In this document: one piece after another, positions 25,201-32,818 of the stretch
Position numbering within the stretch: the first letter of the stretch is position 1
How the letters are laid out: every line of letters begins with the position of its first letter
Origin: Hyphomicrobiales bacterium
GTDB taxonomy: Bacteria > Pseudomonadota > Alphaproteobacteria > Rhizobiales > Rhizobiaceae
Length of the DNA stretch: 64,000 nucleotides
Direction: 5' to 3'
NCBI GenBank assembly: GCA_900473045.1
Contig: UCKS01000008.1
Coordinates: forward strand, 73,971-137,970
Translations under genes and position numbers: made by a program
Notes under the pieces: generated by a model
Databases searched by the model: none
Told to the model about the DNA's origin: nothing
What the model saw: the letters and a program-made list of their open reading frames with translations, nothing else

Positions 25201-26025
25201 CACGCGAATGCGTTCATTGGTCAGCTCGAAACCGCCTGTCACCCGCAATGCAGCCGACTTGTCCTGGCTCTTCTGTGCTTCCGCCGGCTTGTTTTCCGTC
25301 AGGGTGAACTTGCCCTGATAGACCGGCTTGAAATCGACGATCTTCAGGTCACCGTCGAGCTCGACGCCAAAGGGCCGCTTGTCGGGCGTCAGTCGCGAGC
25401 GCAGACCGAGCGAGCCGGTGTCGTCGGCCTCGCTGCTCGAAAACGCAAAGCTGCCCGCTTCCCCGTCAAGCGCCGCACGGCCTTCCACCTTCCAGGGACC
25501 GGCCAGCGAGCGTGCTGAGAGATCGGCGTCAAGCCCGCTGACGCGCCGGGTCCGGCCCGTCTGCTCGTCGATGAAATCGATCTGGCCGCCGGTGATGGCG
25601 ACATTTTCAAGGATCACGGTCTTGGCGGGAATGGAAGCCTTGCGTCCGCGCGCCCAATCGAGCGTGCCATCCGGCAACAGCCGAATTTTCGCCTTGGGTT
25701 TTTCCAGCCGCATGTCGAAAATCAAAGCTTCGCCGGAGAGAAACGGCGCAAGCTCGGCGTCCATCGAAAAACGCTCGACCTGAATCAGCGGTTCACCGGT
25801 TTCAGACTGGCCGACACGCACATCATTGAGCGTCACCGATGGAAAGGGAATGAGGCGGGCATCGACGCTGCCGTGAACGACCACGGGCTTGCCCATGATC
25901 CGGGTTGCTTCGCGTTCAAAATCCTTGCGGAAGTCGGTCCAGTCCACGAACAGCGGAGCAATCAGCGCGGCAAACAGCGCCACAACCAAAAGACCACCCA
26001 CAAAAACCAGAATTCGCGAAAGCAC
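22216..26025 (-). CDS. Large AsmA-family protein
   Basis: The 1269-residue protein has an N-terminal membrane anchor (about 5-27: ILVFVGGLLVVALFAALIAPLFVDW) followed by the AsmA N-terminal domain (DFRKDFEREATRIMGKPVVVHGSVDARLIPFPSVTLNDVRVGQ). A long repetitive beta-rich body is typical of AsmA-like/bridge-type proteins implicated in envelope lipid transport and outer-membrane biogenesis. The AsmA C-terminal domain is near 900-1110. The end is unusual: a charged Arg/Glu/Ala coiled coil (about 1115-1225), then a Pro/Gln-rich tail. Monocistronic, convergent with the RHH gene. Confidence 0.87.
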   Translation of the reverse strand: MLSRILVFVGGLLVVALFAALIAPLFVDWTDFRKDFEREATRIMGKPVVVHGSVDARLIPFPSVTLNDVRVGQSETGEPLIQVERFSMDAELAPFLSGEALIFDMRLEKPKAKIRLLPDGTLDWARGRKASIPAKTVILENVAITGGQIDFIDEQTGRTRRVSGLDADLSARSLAGPWKVEGRAALDGEAGSFAFSSSEADDTGSLGLRSRLTPDKRPFGVELDGDLKIVDFKPVYQGKFTLTENKPAEAQKSQDKSAALRVTGGFELTNERIRVPDYRLEVGPKDDPYLVTGEATLDTGQEQEFLLLADGQQIDVSRIGNAGAAGKTGRDPAISVRQRLAAIMAIAADIPIPQVPGRASLKLPAIVIGDTTVRDVRLDLRPDGAGWMVDNAVGQLPGRTQFEAKGRLQLTGLRAFRGEMLVASNQPSGLATWLAGSVDPAIRKLKTAGFSATVNLTDTLQQFERLEVAAGPAVLRGRIERQAPEGAPPNLSLQLNGNSIDLEALQALAGLVAGDASTATLLSHTIAADLSADKFSAFGEDASDVQLVATLKNGQLQAERVSIGDIAGTQLALSGRMSGELAAPVISAKMKLASPDLTAFLKMIERHADAHPALERLVKSGPYYSNAALDLTLSAGSQDGKAPVTFGIIGSANGTKIAANYQAPDLAQALAGQGILLEATMENPSTPVLLGQIGFDPLPFDADENAILSVKLQGADGQKANAGLTFTTAHTALSANGDIDLSRDNFLSGQSKISLESQDFEPFLLLQGIGLPQMGTGLPLALKADIATTADAVTLSAIDGKADGNAFSGTFAIDRKTPGKATGQIALDTLDMAWVGEGILGTVQDTASGDLSGLPVVQPTWSGLDVAVDISAKRFWPGVYGAVSDMSGKLAWKGDQISIDTIAGGWLGGKIDGRLLLGNGDGSGFFQTRLNLKDGDLASAVWKTGGAAVAEGKFDLTLALEASGKTARAMAESASGSGSATLHDTIVHGLNSAALPDIMAAADRIDGDITPASVTPLAEKAVLSGQTALGTVTVPFNIAGGTLRAQNVTAGDATAGLSGNLEVSFPDERMTAGLAVDFRPGEDALTGAEAQVSLDYAGLLPSPGFTFDATDLSNFLSLRAFERERRRVETLQANVLEKQRLRREVALYKANAVEREAARLRAVEEQRRRELAAKEAARQKTEADAKALAEKTAAQEAAAAKAAEAAARKAEEQKSQSLLPFDPTGGVIRGDELIPPQGDTQQQPAGQQPVIQTPQQGLNFEALPGVRPQ

Positions 26026-26108
26026 CAGTTGAAAGCCCTATCCCATTCGACCGCCGAAGATAGCGCCCTTACGGGCGTCTACCACTCCTTACCATCCACC
26101 CGGCATTT

Positions 26109-27518
26109 TCACATGGCAAAAATCTTGCCGGGATTGAAGATATTGCCCGGATCGAGCGCCAGCTTCACCTGCCGCATCAAATCCAGCGCATTGCCGAGTT
26201 CATCCTGAAGAAACGGCATTTTCCCCTGGCCGATACCGTGCTCGCCGGTGCAGGTGCCATCCATCGCCAGCGCCCGCGCGTTCAACCGCGCGACAAAAGC
26301 CTCCGCCTTGGCAATGTCGGCGTCGTCCTTGTCGTCGAACAGCAGGCCGACATGGAAATTGCCGTCACCGGCATGACCGACTATTGGCGCAATCAGGCCA
26401 TGGGCGGCAATGTCCTCATGGGTCGCCTCGACGCAGTCTGCGAGCCGCGAGATCGGCACGCAGACATCGGTAGACAGGATCGCCAGTCCCGGCGCCAGGC
26501 TCTTCTGCGCCCAATAGGCGTTGTGCCGCGCCTTCCACAGCGCGTTGCGCTCCTCGGTGTTGGCGGTCCACTGGAATTCGCTGCTACCGAACTCTGCGGC
26601 GATTTCGGCAAACTGTTTCGATTGCAAGGCGACGCTCTCGGCATTGCCATGAAACTCGACGAACAATGTCGGGGCTTCCGCAAAAGACAGCCCCGAATAG
26701 GCATTGCTTGCCTTCATCTGCAAGGCATCAAGCAGCTCGATACGCGCCACCGGAATGCCCGACTGGATGGTCAGGATCACCGTGTTGCAGGCATCGCCGA
26801 CCGATGAAAACGAGCAGACGCCCCCGGCGATCAGTTCGGGAATACCCTGCAGTTTCAGCGTGATCGAGGTCAGGATGCCGAGCGTGCCTTCAGCCCCGAC
26901 GAACAGACGGGTGAGATCGTAACCGGCCGACGATTTCTTCGCACGATGGGCGGTGCGGATTTCCTTGGCGCCCGCCGTGACTGCAGTCACCGCCAGCACA
27001 TTGTCCTTCATCGTGCCATAGCGCACGGCATTGGTGCCCGAAGCGCGGGTGGATGCCATGCCGCCGATCGAGGCATTGGCGCCCGGATCGATCGGAAAGA
27101 ACAGGCCTGTATCGCGCAGATAGACGTTCAGCGCTTCGCGGGTGATCCCCGGCTGGACCGTGCAGTCGAAATCACTGGCATTGACCTCCAGCACCTTGTC
27201 CATCCGGCTCATATCGACGCTGATGCCGCCATGCGGCGCGTTGACATGGCCTTCCAGCGACGAGCCGGTGCCAAAGGCGATCAACGGGACGCCGTGTTCG
27301 CTGGCAATGGCGACGATCTCTTCAACCTCGCCCGAACTCTCCGGAAAAACCACGCCGTCAGGCAGCTGCGCTGGAATATACGTGGTCGTATGGGCATGCT
27401 GGGCGCGAATGGCCTTCCCGGTCTGGAATCGATCCCCGAACCGCGCGCTCATCAACTGCAAGGCTGCTTTGATACCGGTTTCGTTGCGGATACCCGCCTT
27501 GATCGCCTTCAGCGCCAT
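26109..27518 (-). CDS. FAD-linked D-lactate dehydrogenase-type oxidoreductase
   Basis: The 469-residue protein has the PCMH-type FAD domain (about 50-230: VVFPESSGEVEEIVAIASEHGVPLIAFGTGSSLEGHVNAPHGGISVDMSRMDKVLEV, and the PGANASIGGMASTRASGTNAVRYG phosphate loop). The FAD-oxidase C domain has VGHAGDGNFHVGLLF and TGEHGIGQGKMPFL. This is the GlcD/Dld family, which oxidises D-2-hydroxyacids and passes electrons to the respiratory chain or cytochrome c. The exact substrate (D-lactate, glycolate or other) is not determined by sequence alone. A full ATG start is present; it stands alone. Confidence 0.9.
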   Translation of the reverse strand: MALKAIKAGIRNETGIKAALQLMSARFGDRFQTGKAIRAQHAHTTTYIPAQLPDGVVFPESSGEVEEIVAIASEHGVPLIAFGTGSSLEGHVNAPHGGISVDMSRMDKVLEVNASDFDCTVQPGITREALNVYLRDTGLFFPIDPGANASIGGMASTRASGTNAVRYGTMKDNVLAVTAVTAGAKEIRTAHRAKKSSAGYDLTRLFVGAEGTLGILTSITLKLQGIPELIAGGVCSFSSVGDACNTVILTIQSGIPVARIELLDALQMKASNAYSGLSFAEAPTLFVEFHGNAESVALQSKQFAEIAAEFGSSEFQWTANTEERNALWKARHNAYWAQKSLAPGLAILSTDVCVPISRLADCVEATHEDIAAHGLIAPIVGHAGDGNFHVGLLFDDKDDADIAKAEAFVARLNARALAMDGTCTGEHGIGQGKMPFLQDELGNALDLMRQVKLALDPGNIFNPGKIFAM

Positions 27519-27728
27519 ATCTCTTTCCCGAGCGACTGCTCAACATCGCGGAAATTATTAGATTTCAACGCGCTACTGTGCAAATCGGAATCACTTTGTC
27601 CAGAACCTCATCCGTTCCCTAACGGGGTTTAGCAAAGAATTGCGACGAAGTGAGACAGTCCGGACACAGGGAAGAAATAGCCTATGCACCAGCATCGGGA
27701 GGACAGACGAAATGGCGGCGACCGCCCC

Positions 27729-30700
27729 CTATTCAGCAGCTTGCGGCAGTTGCAACGTCTCGGCATGCTGCATCTCGGTCTGCAGCCGTCGCTCCTCATC
27801 GACATGCGGCTTGGTGAAGCGGCCAATGACAAGATAGGCGACCGGCGTCAGGTAGAGCGTCACGACGGTTGCAAGCCCGAGACCACCGACCAGCACCCAG
27901 CCAAGGGCGATACGGGCCTCGGCACCGGCGCCGCTTGCCAGGACCAGCGGCACGGCGCCGACGATGGTGGCGATCATCGTCATCATCACGGGCCGCAGCC
28001 GGATATTGGCCGCGTTCTCGATTGCCGAGCGCAAGTCCTCGCCACGGTCACGCAACTGGTTGGCGAATTCGACGATCAGGATGCCGTTCTTGGCCATGAT
28101 GCCGACGAGCAGCACCAGCCCGATCTGGCTGTAGATGTTGAGCGTATTGCCGGTGAGCAGCATGGCGAACACGGCGCAGGCAAGGCCCAGCGGCACGGTC
28201 GACATGATGATCAGGCCGCTGATCAGGCTTTCGAACTGCGCAGCCAGCACCAGGAAGATGATCACCAGCGCAAAGCCGAAGGTGACGAACATGCCATTGG
28301 CATTTTCGTCCAGGGTCGCAGCTTCTGCCAGCGGCACGACCCGCGAGCCCGGCGGCAACAGCGGTTCGGCCATCTGCTCGACCATGGTCAAGGCATCGCC
28401 CAGCGCAATACCGGAGGTCAGGCCCGCCGACAGCGACACGGAGCGAAGCTGCTGCTCGCGCGACAATTGCGGCGCAACGGCTCTTTCCTCAACCGTAGCG
28501 ATGGTCGACATCGGCACGATCTTGCCGTCACCGGTCTTCAGGAAGATGTTTTGCAGGTCGGTCGGGTCGTTGACGGGATTGGTCGTCGACAAAAGCTTGA
28601 CCGGATAGGATTCGCCATCGACATAGACGTCGAGCACGCTGTTGCCGTCGAGCATAGCCTGCAGCGCCGCCGACAGGCCGACAATATCGATGCCGAGATC
28701 GGATGCCCGTTCGCGGTCGATCGTCACCGACAGCTGCGCCTGGTTGGCCTCGTAGTTCAGCCGGACGTTTTCGAAACGGCCGCTGTCTTCCATCTGCCGC
28801 ACCAGCTTGGAGGCCGCGTCACCCAATTTCGCATAGTCGTTGCCAACCAGCGCCACCTGCAGGCCGTTGCCTGCACCGCGAATGCCGAGGCTGTTCGGCT
28901 GAATCGGGAAGGCGCGGATCGACGGAATATTGGCCGTTATCTTGGTGATATCGGCTGAGATCTGCTGCTGCGTGCGGTCACGGTCGCTCCAGGGTGCCAG
29001 CGTCAGCACCATGAAGCCGGTATTGACCGACCCGCCCTGACCGGACACGGAAAAGACATTGGCAATCTCGCCGTTGTCGACCAGTGGCTTCAGGCCGTCT
29101 TCGACCCGGCGCATCTGGGCCTGGGTATATTCCAGCGACACGCCCTGTGGCGCTTGGATCCGCACCATGATGCGCGAGCGGTCCTCGGTCGGCGTCAGCT
29201 CGGATTTGAGCAGCGTGAAGGCACCGCCGCCAGCAGCCGTTACCATGATGGCGACCATGAACACGATCAGCGGTGAATTGAGGCAAGCCCGCAGCGTGCG
29301 CTTGTAGAATGCGGCGGCGAAGGCGCCGATCCGGCCCATGAAGCCGGTGTGCCCATGGTTCTCGGCATGCGGTTTCAGCATCCGCGACGCCAGCATCGGG
29401 CAGAGCGTCAGCGACACGAAGGCGGAGAGCAGAATGGCAAAGGCCAGCACGAAGCCGAACTCACGGAACAGCCCGCCCGTCTGTCCCGGCAAAAACGACA
29501 GCGGCACGAACACGGCCGCAAGCGTCGCCGTGGTGGCGATAACGGCAAAGAACACTTCGAGCGTTCCAAGCACGGCGGCAGCGCGCGGCCCCATGCCCTC
29601 GCCTCGCCGCCGGACGATGTTTTCGAGCACCACGATCGCGTCGTCCACCACCAGCCCCGTTGCCAGAACGATAGCGAGAAGCGTTAGGATATTGATCGAA
29701 AAACCGGCCAGATAGATCGCAGCGCAGGTGCCGATCAGAGCGATCGGCATCGTCAGCGTTGGAATGAGCGTTGCCCGCCAGTCGAGCAGGAACATGTAGA
29801 TCACCAAAGTCACGATGATCACCGACGCGACCAGCGCGATCTCGACTTCGTGGATTGCGCCCTCGATGAACACGGCGTCATCGCTGGTGACCTTGAGCTG
29901 CGTTCCGGCCGGCAGGATTTCGGCAATGGTGGTCACGGCCTTCTTCACGCCCTCGGAAATATCCAGCGTATTGGACTGCGCCTGGCGGATGATGCCAAGG
30001 CCGATGCCCTGGCGGCCATCCGAGCGCAGCGACGAGGTGCCGATATCCGGGCCCAGCGTCACCGTGGCGATGTCACCGAGGCGGACATTGTTGCCCAGAA
30101 TGAGGTTTTCGAACTGTTCCGGCGTTTGCAGGTCGGCGGTGGCGCGCACGGAAATGTCCTGGTTGGCGCTGGTGAGCGACCCCGCAGGAACATCGAGTGA
30201 AGCACTGGCAAGGCCCGAGCGAAGATTGGCAACCGTCAGGCCACGGCTGGCCAACTTCGACTGGTTGATATCGATGCGGAAGATCTTTTCCTGGTCGCCG
30301 TTGATCTGCACGTCGGCAACGCCCTCGACGGCGGCCAGCCGGTCGGTGATCTCGTTTTCGGCCAGAAGCGTCAGGTCTTCCATCGACAGCGTGTCCGACG
30401 TCAGCGCCAGGCGCATGATCGGCTGACTGTCGGCATCGGCCTTGACGATGCGCGGTTCGTCGGCATCTTCCGGCAACTGGTTGCTCACCCGGCCGAGCGC
30501 ATCGCGGATATCATTGGAAGCCTGGCCGATATCTGTGGTGTCGGAAAACTGCAGCGTCACGCGGCTCTGGGCATACTGTGAGGTCGAGGAAATGTCCTTG
30601 ATACCCTGCACGCGCGACACGGCCCCCTCGATCACCGAGGTCAGCTCACGGTCCACCGTTTCCGGCGAAGCACCGTCAAACTGGGTATTGACCGAAACCA

Positions 30701-30869
30701 CGGGCTGATCCACCTGCGGTAGCTCGCGGATCTCGATACCGTTCAGCGCTGCGAGACCCGCAACGATGATCAGCGTATTGACGACAAGCGCAAAGATCGG
30801 CCGGCGGATGAAAAGTGCCGTAAAACCGGCTGTGCGGCCGACGCCATGATGCCCGGAACCGCCGCTCAT
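27729..30869 (-). CDS. RND efflux permease (AcrB/MdtBC family)
   Basis: The 1046-residue inner-membrane transporter has the HAE1 RND layout: TM1 (about 17-37), large porter loop, TM2-7, a second loop, TM8-12. The proton-relay Asp pair in TM4 is seen in ATGLVVDDAIVVLENIVRRRGEG, and LLVGIMAKNGILIVEFANQLRDRG in TM10-11. N-terminal sequence RRPIFALVVNTLIIVAGLAALNGIEIRELPQVDQPVVSVNTQFDGASPETVDREL matches the family. It pumps hydrophobic compounds with the adaptor encoded directly upstream (ATGA overlap) and an outer-membrane factor not in this window. No local regulator gene is present. Confidence 0.95.
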   Translation of the reverse strand: MSGGSGHHGVGRTAGFTALFIRRPIFALVVNTLIIVAGLAALNGIEIRELPQVDQPVVSVNTQFDGASPETVDRELTSVIEGAVSRVQGIKDISSTSQYAQSRVTLQFSDTTDIGQASNDIRDALGRVSNQLPEDADEPRIVKADADSQPIMRLALTSDTLSMEDLTLLAENEITDRLAAVEGVADVQINGDQEKIFRIDINQSKLASRGLTVANLRSGLASASLDVPAGSLTSANQDISVRATADLQTPEQFENLILGNNVRLGDIATVTLGPDIGTSSLRSDGRQGIGLGIIRQAQSNTLDISEGVKKAVTTIAEILPAGTQLKVTSDDAVFIEGAIHEVEIALVASVIIVTLVIYMFLLDWRATLIPTLTMPIALIGTCAAIYLAGFSINILTLLAIVLATGLVVDDAIVVLENIVRRRGEGMGPRAAAVLGTLEVFFAVIATTATLAAVFVPLSFLPGQTGGLFREFGFVLAFAILLSAFVSLTLCPMLASRMLKPHAENHGHTGFMGRIGAFAAAFYKRTLRACLNSPLIVFMVAIMVTAAGGGAFTLLKSELTPTEDRSRIMVRIQAPQGVSLEYTQAQMRRVEDGLKPLVDNGEIANVFSVSGQGGSVNTGFMVLTLAPWSDRDRTQQQISADITKITANIPSIRAFPIQPNSLGIRGAGNGLQVALVGNDYAKLGDAASKLVRQMEDSGRFENVRLNYEANQAQLSVTIDRERASDLGIDIVGLSAALQAMLDGNSVLDVYVDGESYPVKLLSTTNPVNDPTDLQNIFLKTGDGKIVPMSTIATVEERAVAPQLSREQQLRSVSLSAGLTSGIALGDALTMVEQMAEPLLPPGSRVVPLAEAATLDENANGMFVTFGFALVIIFLVLAAQFESLISGLIIMSTVPLGLACAVFAMLLTGNTLNIYSQIGLVLLVGIMAKNGILIVEFANQLRDRGEDLRSAIENAANIRLRPVMMTMIATIVGAVPLVLASGAGAEARIALGWVLVGGLGLATVVTLYLTPVAYLVIGRFTKPHVDEERRLQTEMQHAETLQLPQAAE

Positions 30870-32092
30870 TTCGCGGCCTCCGCTTCCGAAACCTTCTGTT
30901 CCTGATCGGCCTGCTGCGGTTTTTTCTTTTCTTTGCCCGTTTCTCCGGCAAGGCGGACGGCCCCGCCATCACGCAGCCGCTGCACGCCCTCGATCACCAC
31001 GGCATCGCCCTTAGCCAGCTTTGCATCGACCAGCACCTTGTCGGAGTTGCGCTGGATGATCTTGACCGGAACCCGCTGTGACTTTTCATCTTCGACACGC
31101 CAGACGAACGACCCGTCGGCGCTCCACTGGATCGCCAGCGGATTGACCGTCGGATAATGATCGCCGGGAAACCGCACGGACACGGAAAACGACATGCCGG
31201 CCCGCAGCGTATCGTCGGGATTGCCGATCCTCGCCCGGACCCGCAGCGTCCGGCTGGCCTGATCGACGCGGTTGTCGATGGCGTCGATAACGCCGGAAAG
31301 CTCCGACGTCGGCAACGCGATGGCGGTCGCTGACACATCCTGGCCGACCGAGACCTTGGTGGAAAACCGCTCCGGCACCCAGAAATCGACGAGGATCTGC
31401 GAGCGATCGTCAACCACGGCGATTGGCGTCGAAGTGGTGACGTAATCCCCCGGATGGGCAGTGATGATACCGACGATGCCGCCGGAAGGAGCGGCGATAT
31501 CGCGGCGTTTCAGGTCCAGTTCCGCCGTCTGCAGCGCCAGTTCGGCCGCCTGCATGGCAAATTCAGCTTCGCGCAGGATGGCGACCGAGACGGCATTGCC
31601 GAGCTTGCGGTTGCGCTCGACCTTTTCGCGGGCACTGTCGAGAGCGACTTTGGCCTGCGCCGCAGCAATCTTCTGCTCGTCGCTGTCAAGCTTGGCGATG
31701 ACCTGCCCCTTCTCGATGCGATCGCCGGATTTCACCAGAATTTCCGTCAGGTTTCCGGTCGCCAGCGGCGTGACGCTGACCGACAGGATGGCCTCGCCGG
31801 TACCGATGGCATTCAGCCGGTCGTTGACGACAGCGGTATCGGCCGGCTGGGTGACCACAAGCGGCGCACCGCCGCCCTGGCCCCGCCCGCCTTGTCCCTG
31901 GCCTCGTCCGCCCTGCCCCTGGCCGTCGCCCTGCTTGGCGGCACCGGCGGGTTTTGCGGCATAGGCCACCAGTTGTTCGGGCACACCGGCCTTGGCCAGC
32001 ATCGCCCCGGCACCCGGCACGAAGCGAACCCAGACGCCAAGGCCGACGACAAGAATGACCAGGCAGATCAAAAGCTGCTTCCAAAGCCGCAT
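30866..32092 (-). CDS. RND efflux periplasmic adaptor (membrane fusion protein)
   Basis: The protein has 408 residues from ATG 32092 with an N-terminal anchor (MRLWKQLLICLVILVVGLGVW). A Gly/Gln/Arg-rich low-complexity linker follows at about 55-80, then the lipoyl/hairpin/barrel modules (SVTPLATGNLTEILVKSGDRIEKGQVIAKLDSDEQKIAAAQAKVALDSAREKVERN and GFVSVGQDVSATAIALPTSELSG-like barrel). The C-terminus is Lys/Glu-rich. It bridges the downstream permease to an outer-membrane channel. An upstream ATG at 32128 would add 12 residues before the anchor; the shorter start gives a better signal-anchor. Confidence 0.92.
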   Translation of the reverse strand: MRLWKQLLICLVILVVGLGVWVRFVPGAGAMLAKAGVPEQLVAYAAKPAGAAKQGDGQGQGGRGQGQGGRGQGGGAPLVVTQPADTAVVNDRLNAIGTGEAILSVSVTPLATGNLTEILVKSGDRIEKGQVIAKLDSDEQKIAAAQAKVALDSAREKVERNRKLGNAVSVAILREAEFAMQAAELALQTAELDLKRRDIAAPSGGIVGIITAHPGDYVTTSTPIAVVDDRSQILVDFWVPERFSTKVSVGQDVSATAIALPTSELSGVIDAIDNRVDQASRTLRVRARIGNPDDTLRAGMSFSVSVRFPGDHYPTVNPLAIQWSADGSFVWRVEDEKSQRVPVKIIQRNSDKVLVDAKLAKGDAVVIEGVQRLRDGGAVRLAGETGKEKKKPQQADQEQKVSEAEAAK

Positions 32093-32304
32093 GCAAAACT
32101 CCAAATTGATTAGGCGTGTTTCGGCCATGATGGCGCGCGAAGCACGGTATTACCGGCAACTATCCCTTTTTGCTGCACTGCAGGCAATGCTAGAATGCCA
32201 TCATTACGCAATTGTAACAAAAGCCCTTTTTCGGCTCTTCAAGCCGTTGTCAGCGCTCGACACGGCGCCCTTGCGGCCCTAGCCTCGGGCGATCGGAGGA
32301 CCCC

Positions 32305-32715
32305 ATGAGCACCATTGCAAAACACCCGGCCCCGGAAGGCAATCCGCGCGTCAAAGCCGTCTTCGACGACATCCGCACCACACGCAAATCCGACTTCATC
32401 AACAACATGTGGCACTATCTCGCCTTCGACGCGGATCTGCTTGAAAACACCTGGGCCGAAGTCAAAGCCGTGATGGCAACGCCGTCCGCGCTCGATCCGC
32501 TGACCAAGGAAATGCTCTATATCGCCGTTTCGGTCACCAATGGCTGTGGGTACTGCGCCCATTCGCATACGGCAGCCGCCAAAGCCAAGGGCATGTCGGC
32601 CGAACAACACGCCGATCTGCTGCGCGTCATTGCGCTTGCCGCCAACCCCAACCAGCTGGCGACAGCCCTGCAGCTTCCCGTCGATTCCGCCTTCAATACC
32701 GATCATCAGCCATGA
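32305..32715 (+). CDS. AhpD-like carboxymuconolactone decarboxylase family protein
   Basis: The 136-residue protein has the CMD fold with an AhpD-type redox centre C81-G-Y-C84-A-H86-S-H88 and an upstream Glu in LTKEMLYIAVSVTNGCGYC. Such proteins act as alkylhydroperoxidase partners or peroxidases. It is transcribed alone, divergent from the efflux operon across 212 bases that must hold both promoters. A CGGAGGA ribosome site precedes the ATG. Confidence 0.9.
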   Translation: MSTIAKHPAPEGNPRVKAVFDDIRTTRKSDFINNMWHYLAFDADLLENTWAEVKAVMATPSALDPLTKEMLYIAVSVTNGCGYCAHSHTAAAKAKGMSAEQHADLLRVIALAANPNQLATALQLPVDSAFNTDHQP

Positions 32716-32818
32716 TCGGGGCTAAAAAGCGGTTGTCTCCACAAGCAAGCTGGACATTCTGGAATAAAAGCAGAACGGAATTCTGGCCTTTCGGCTCCGA
32801 ATCACTACATTGAGCCGC

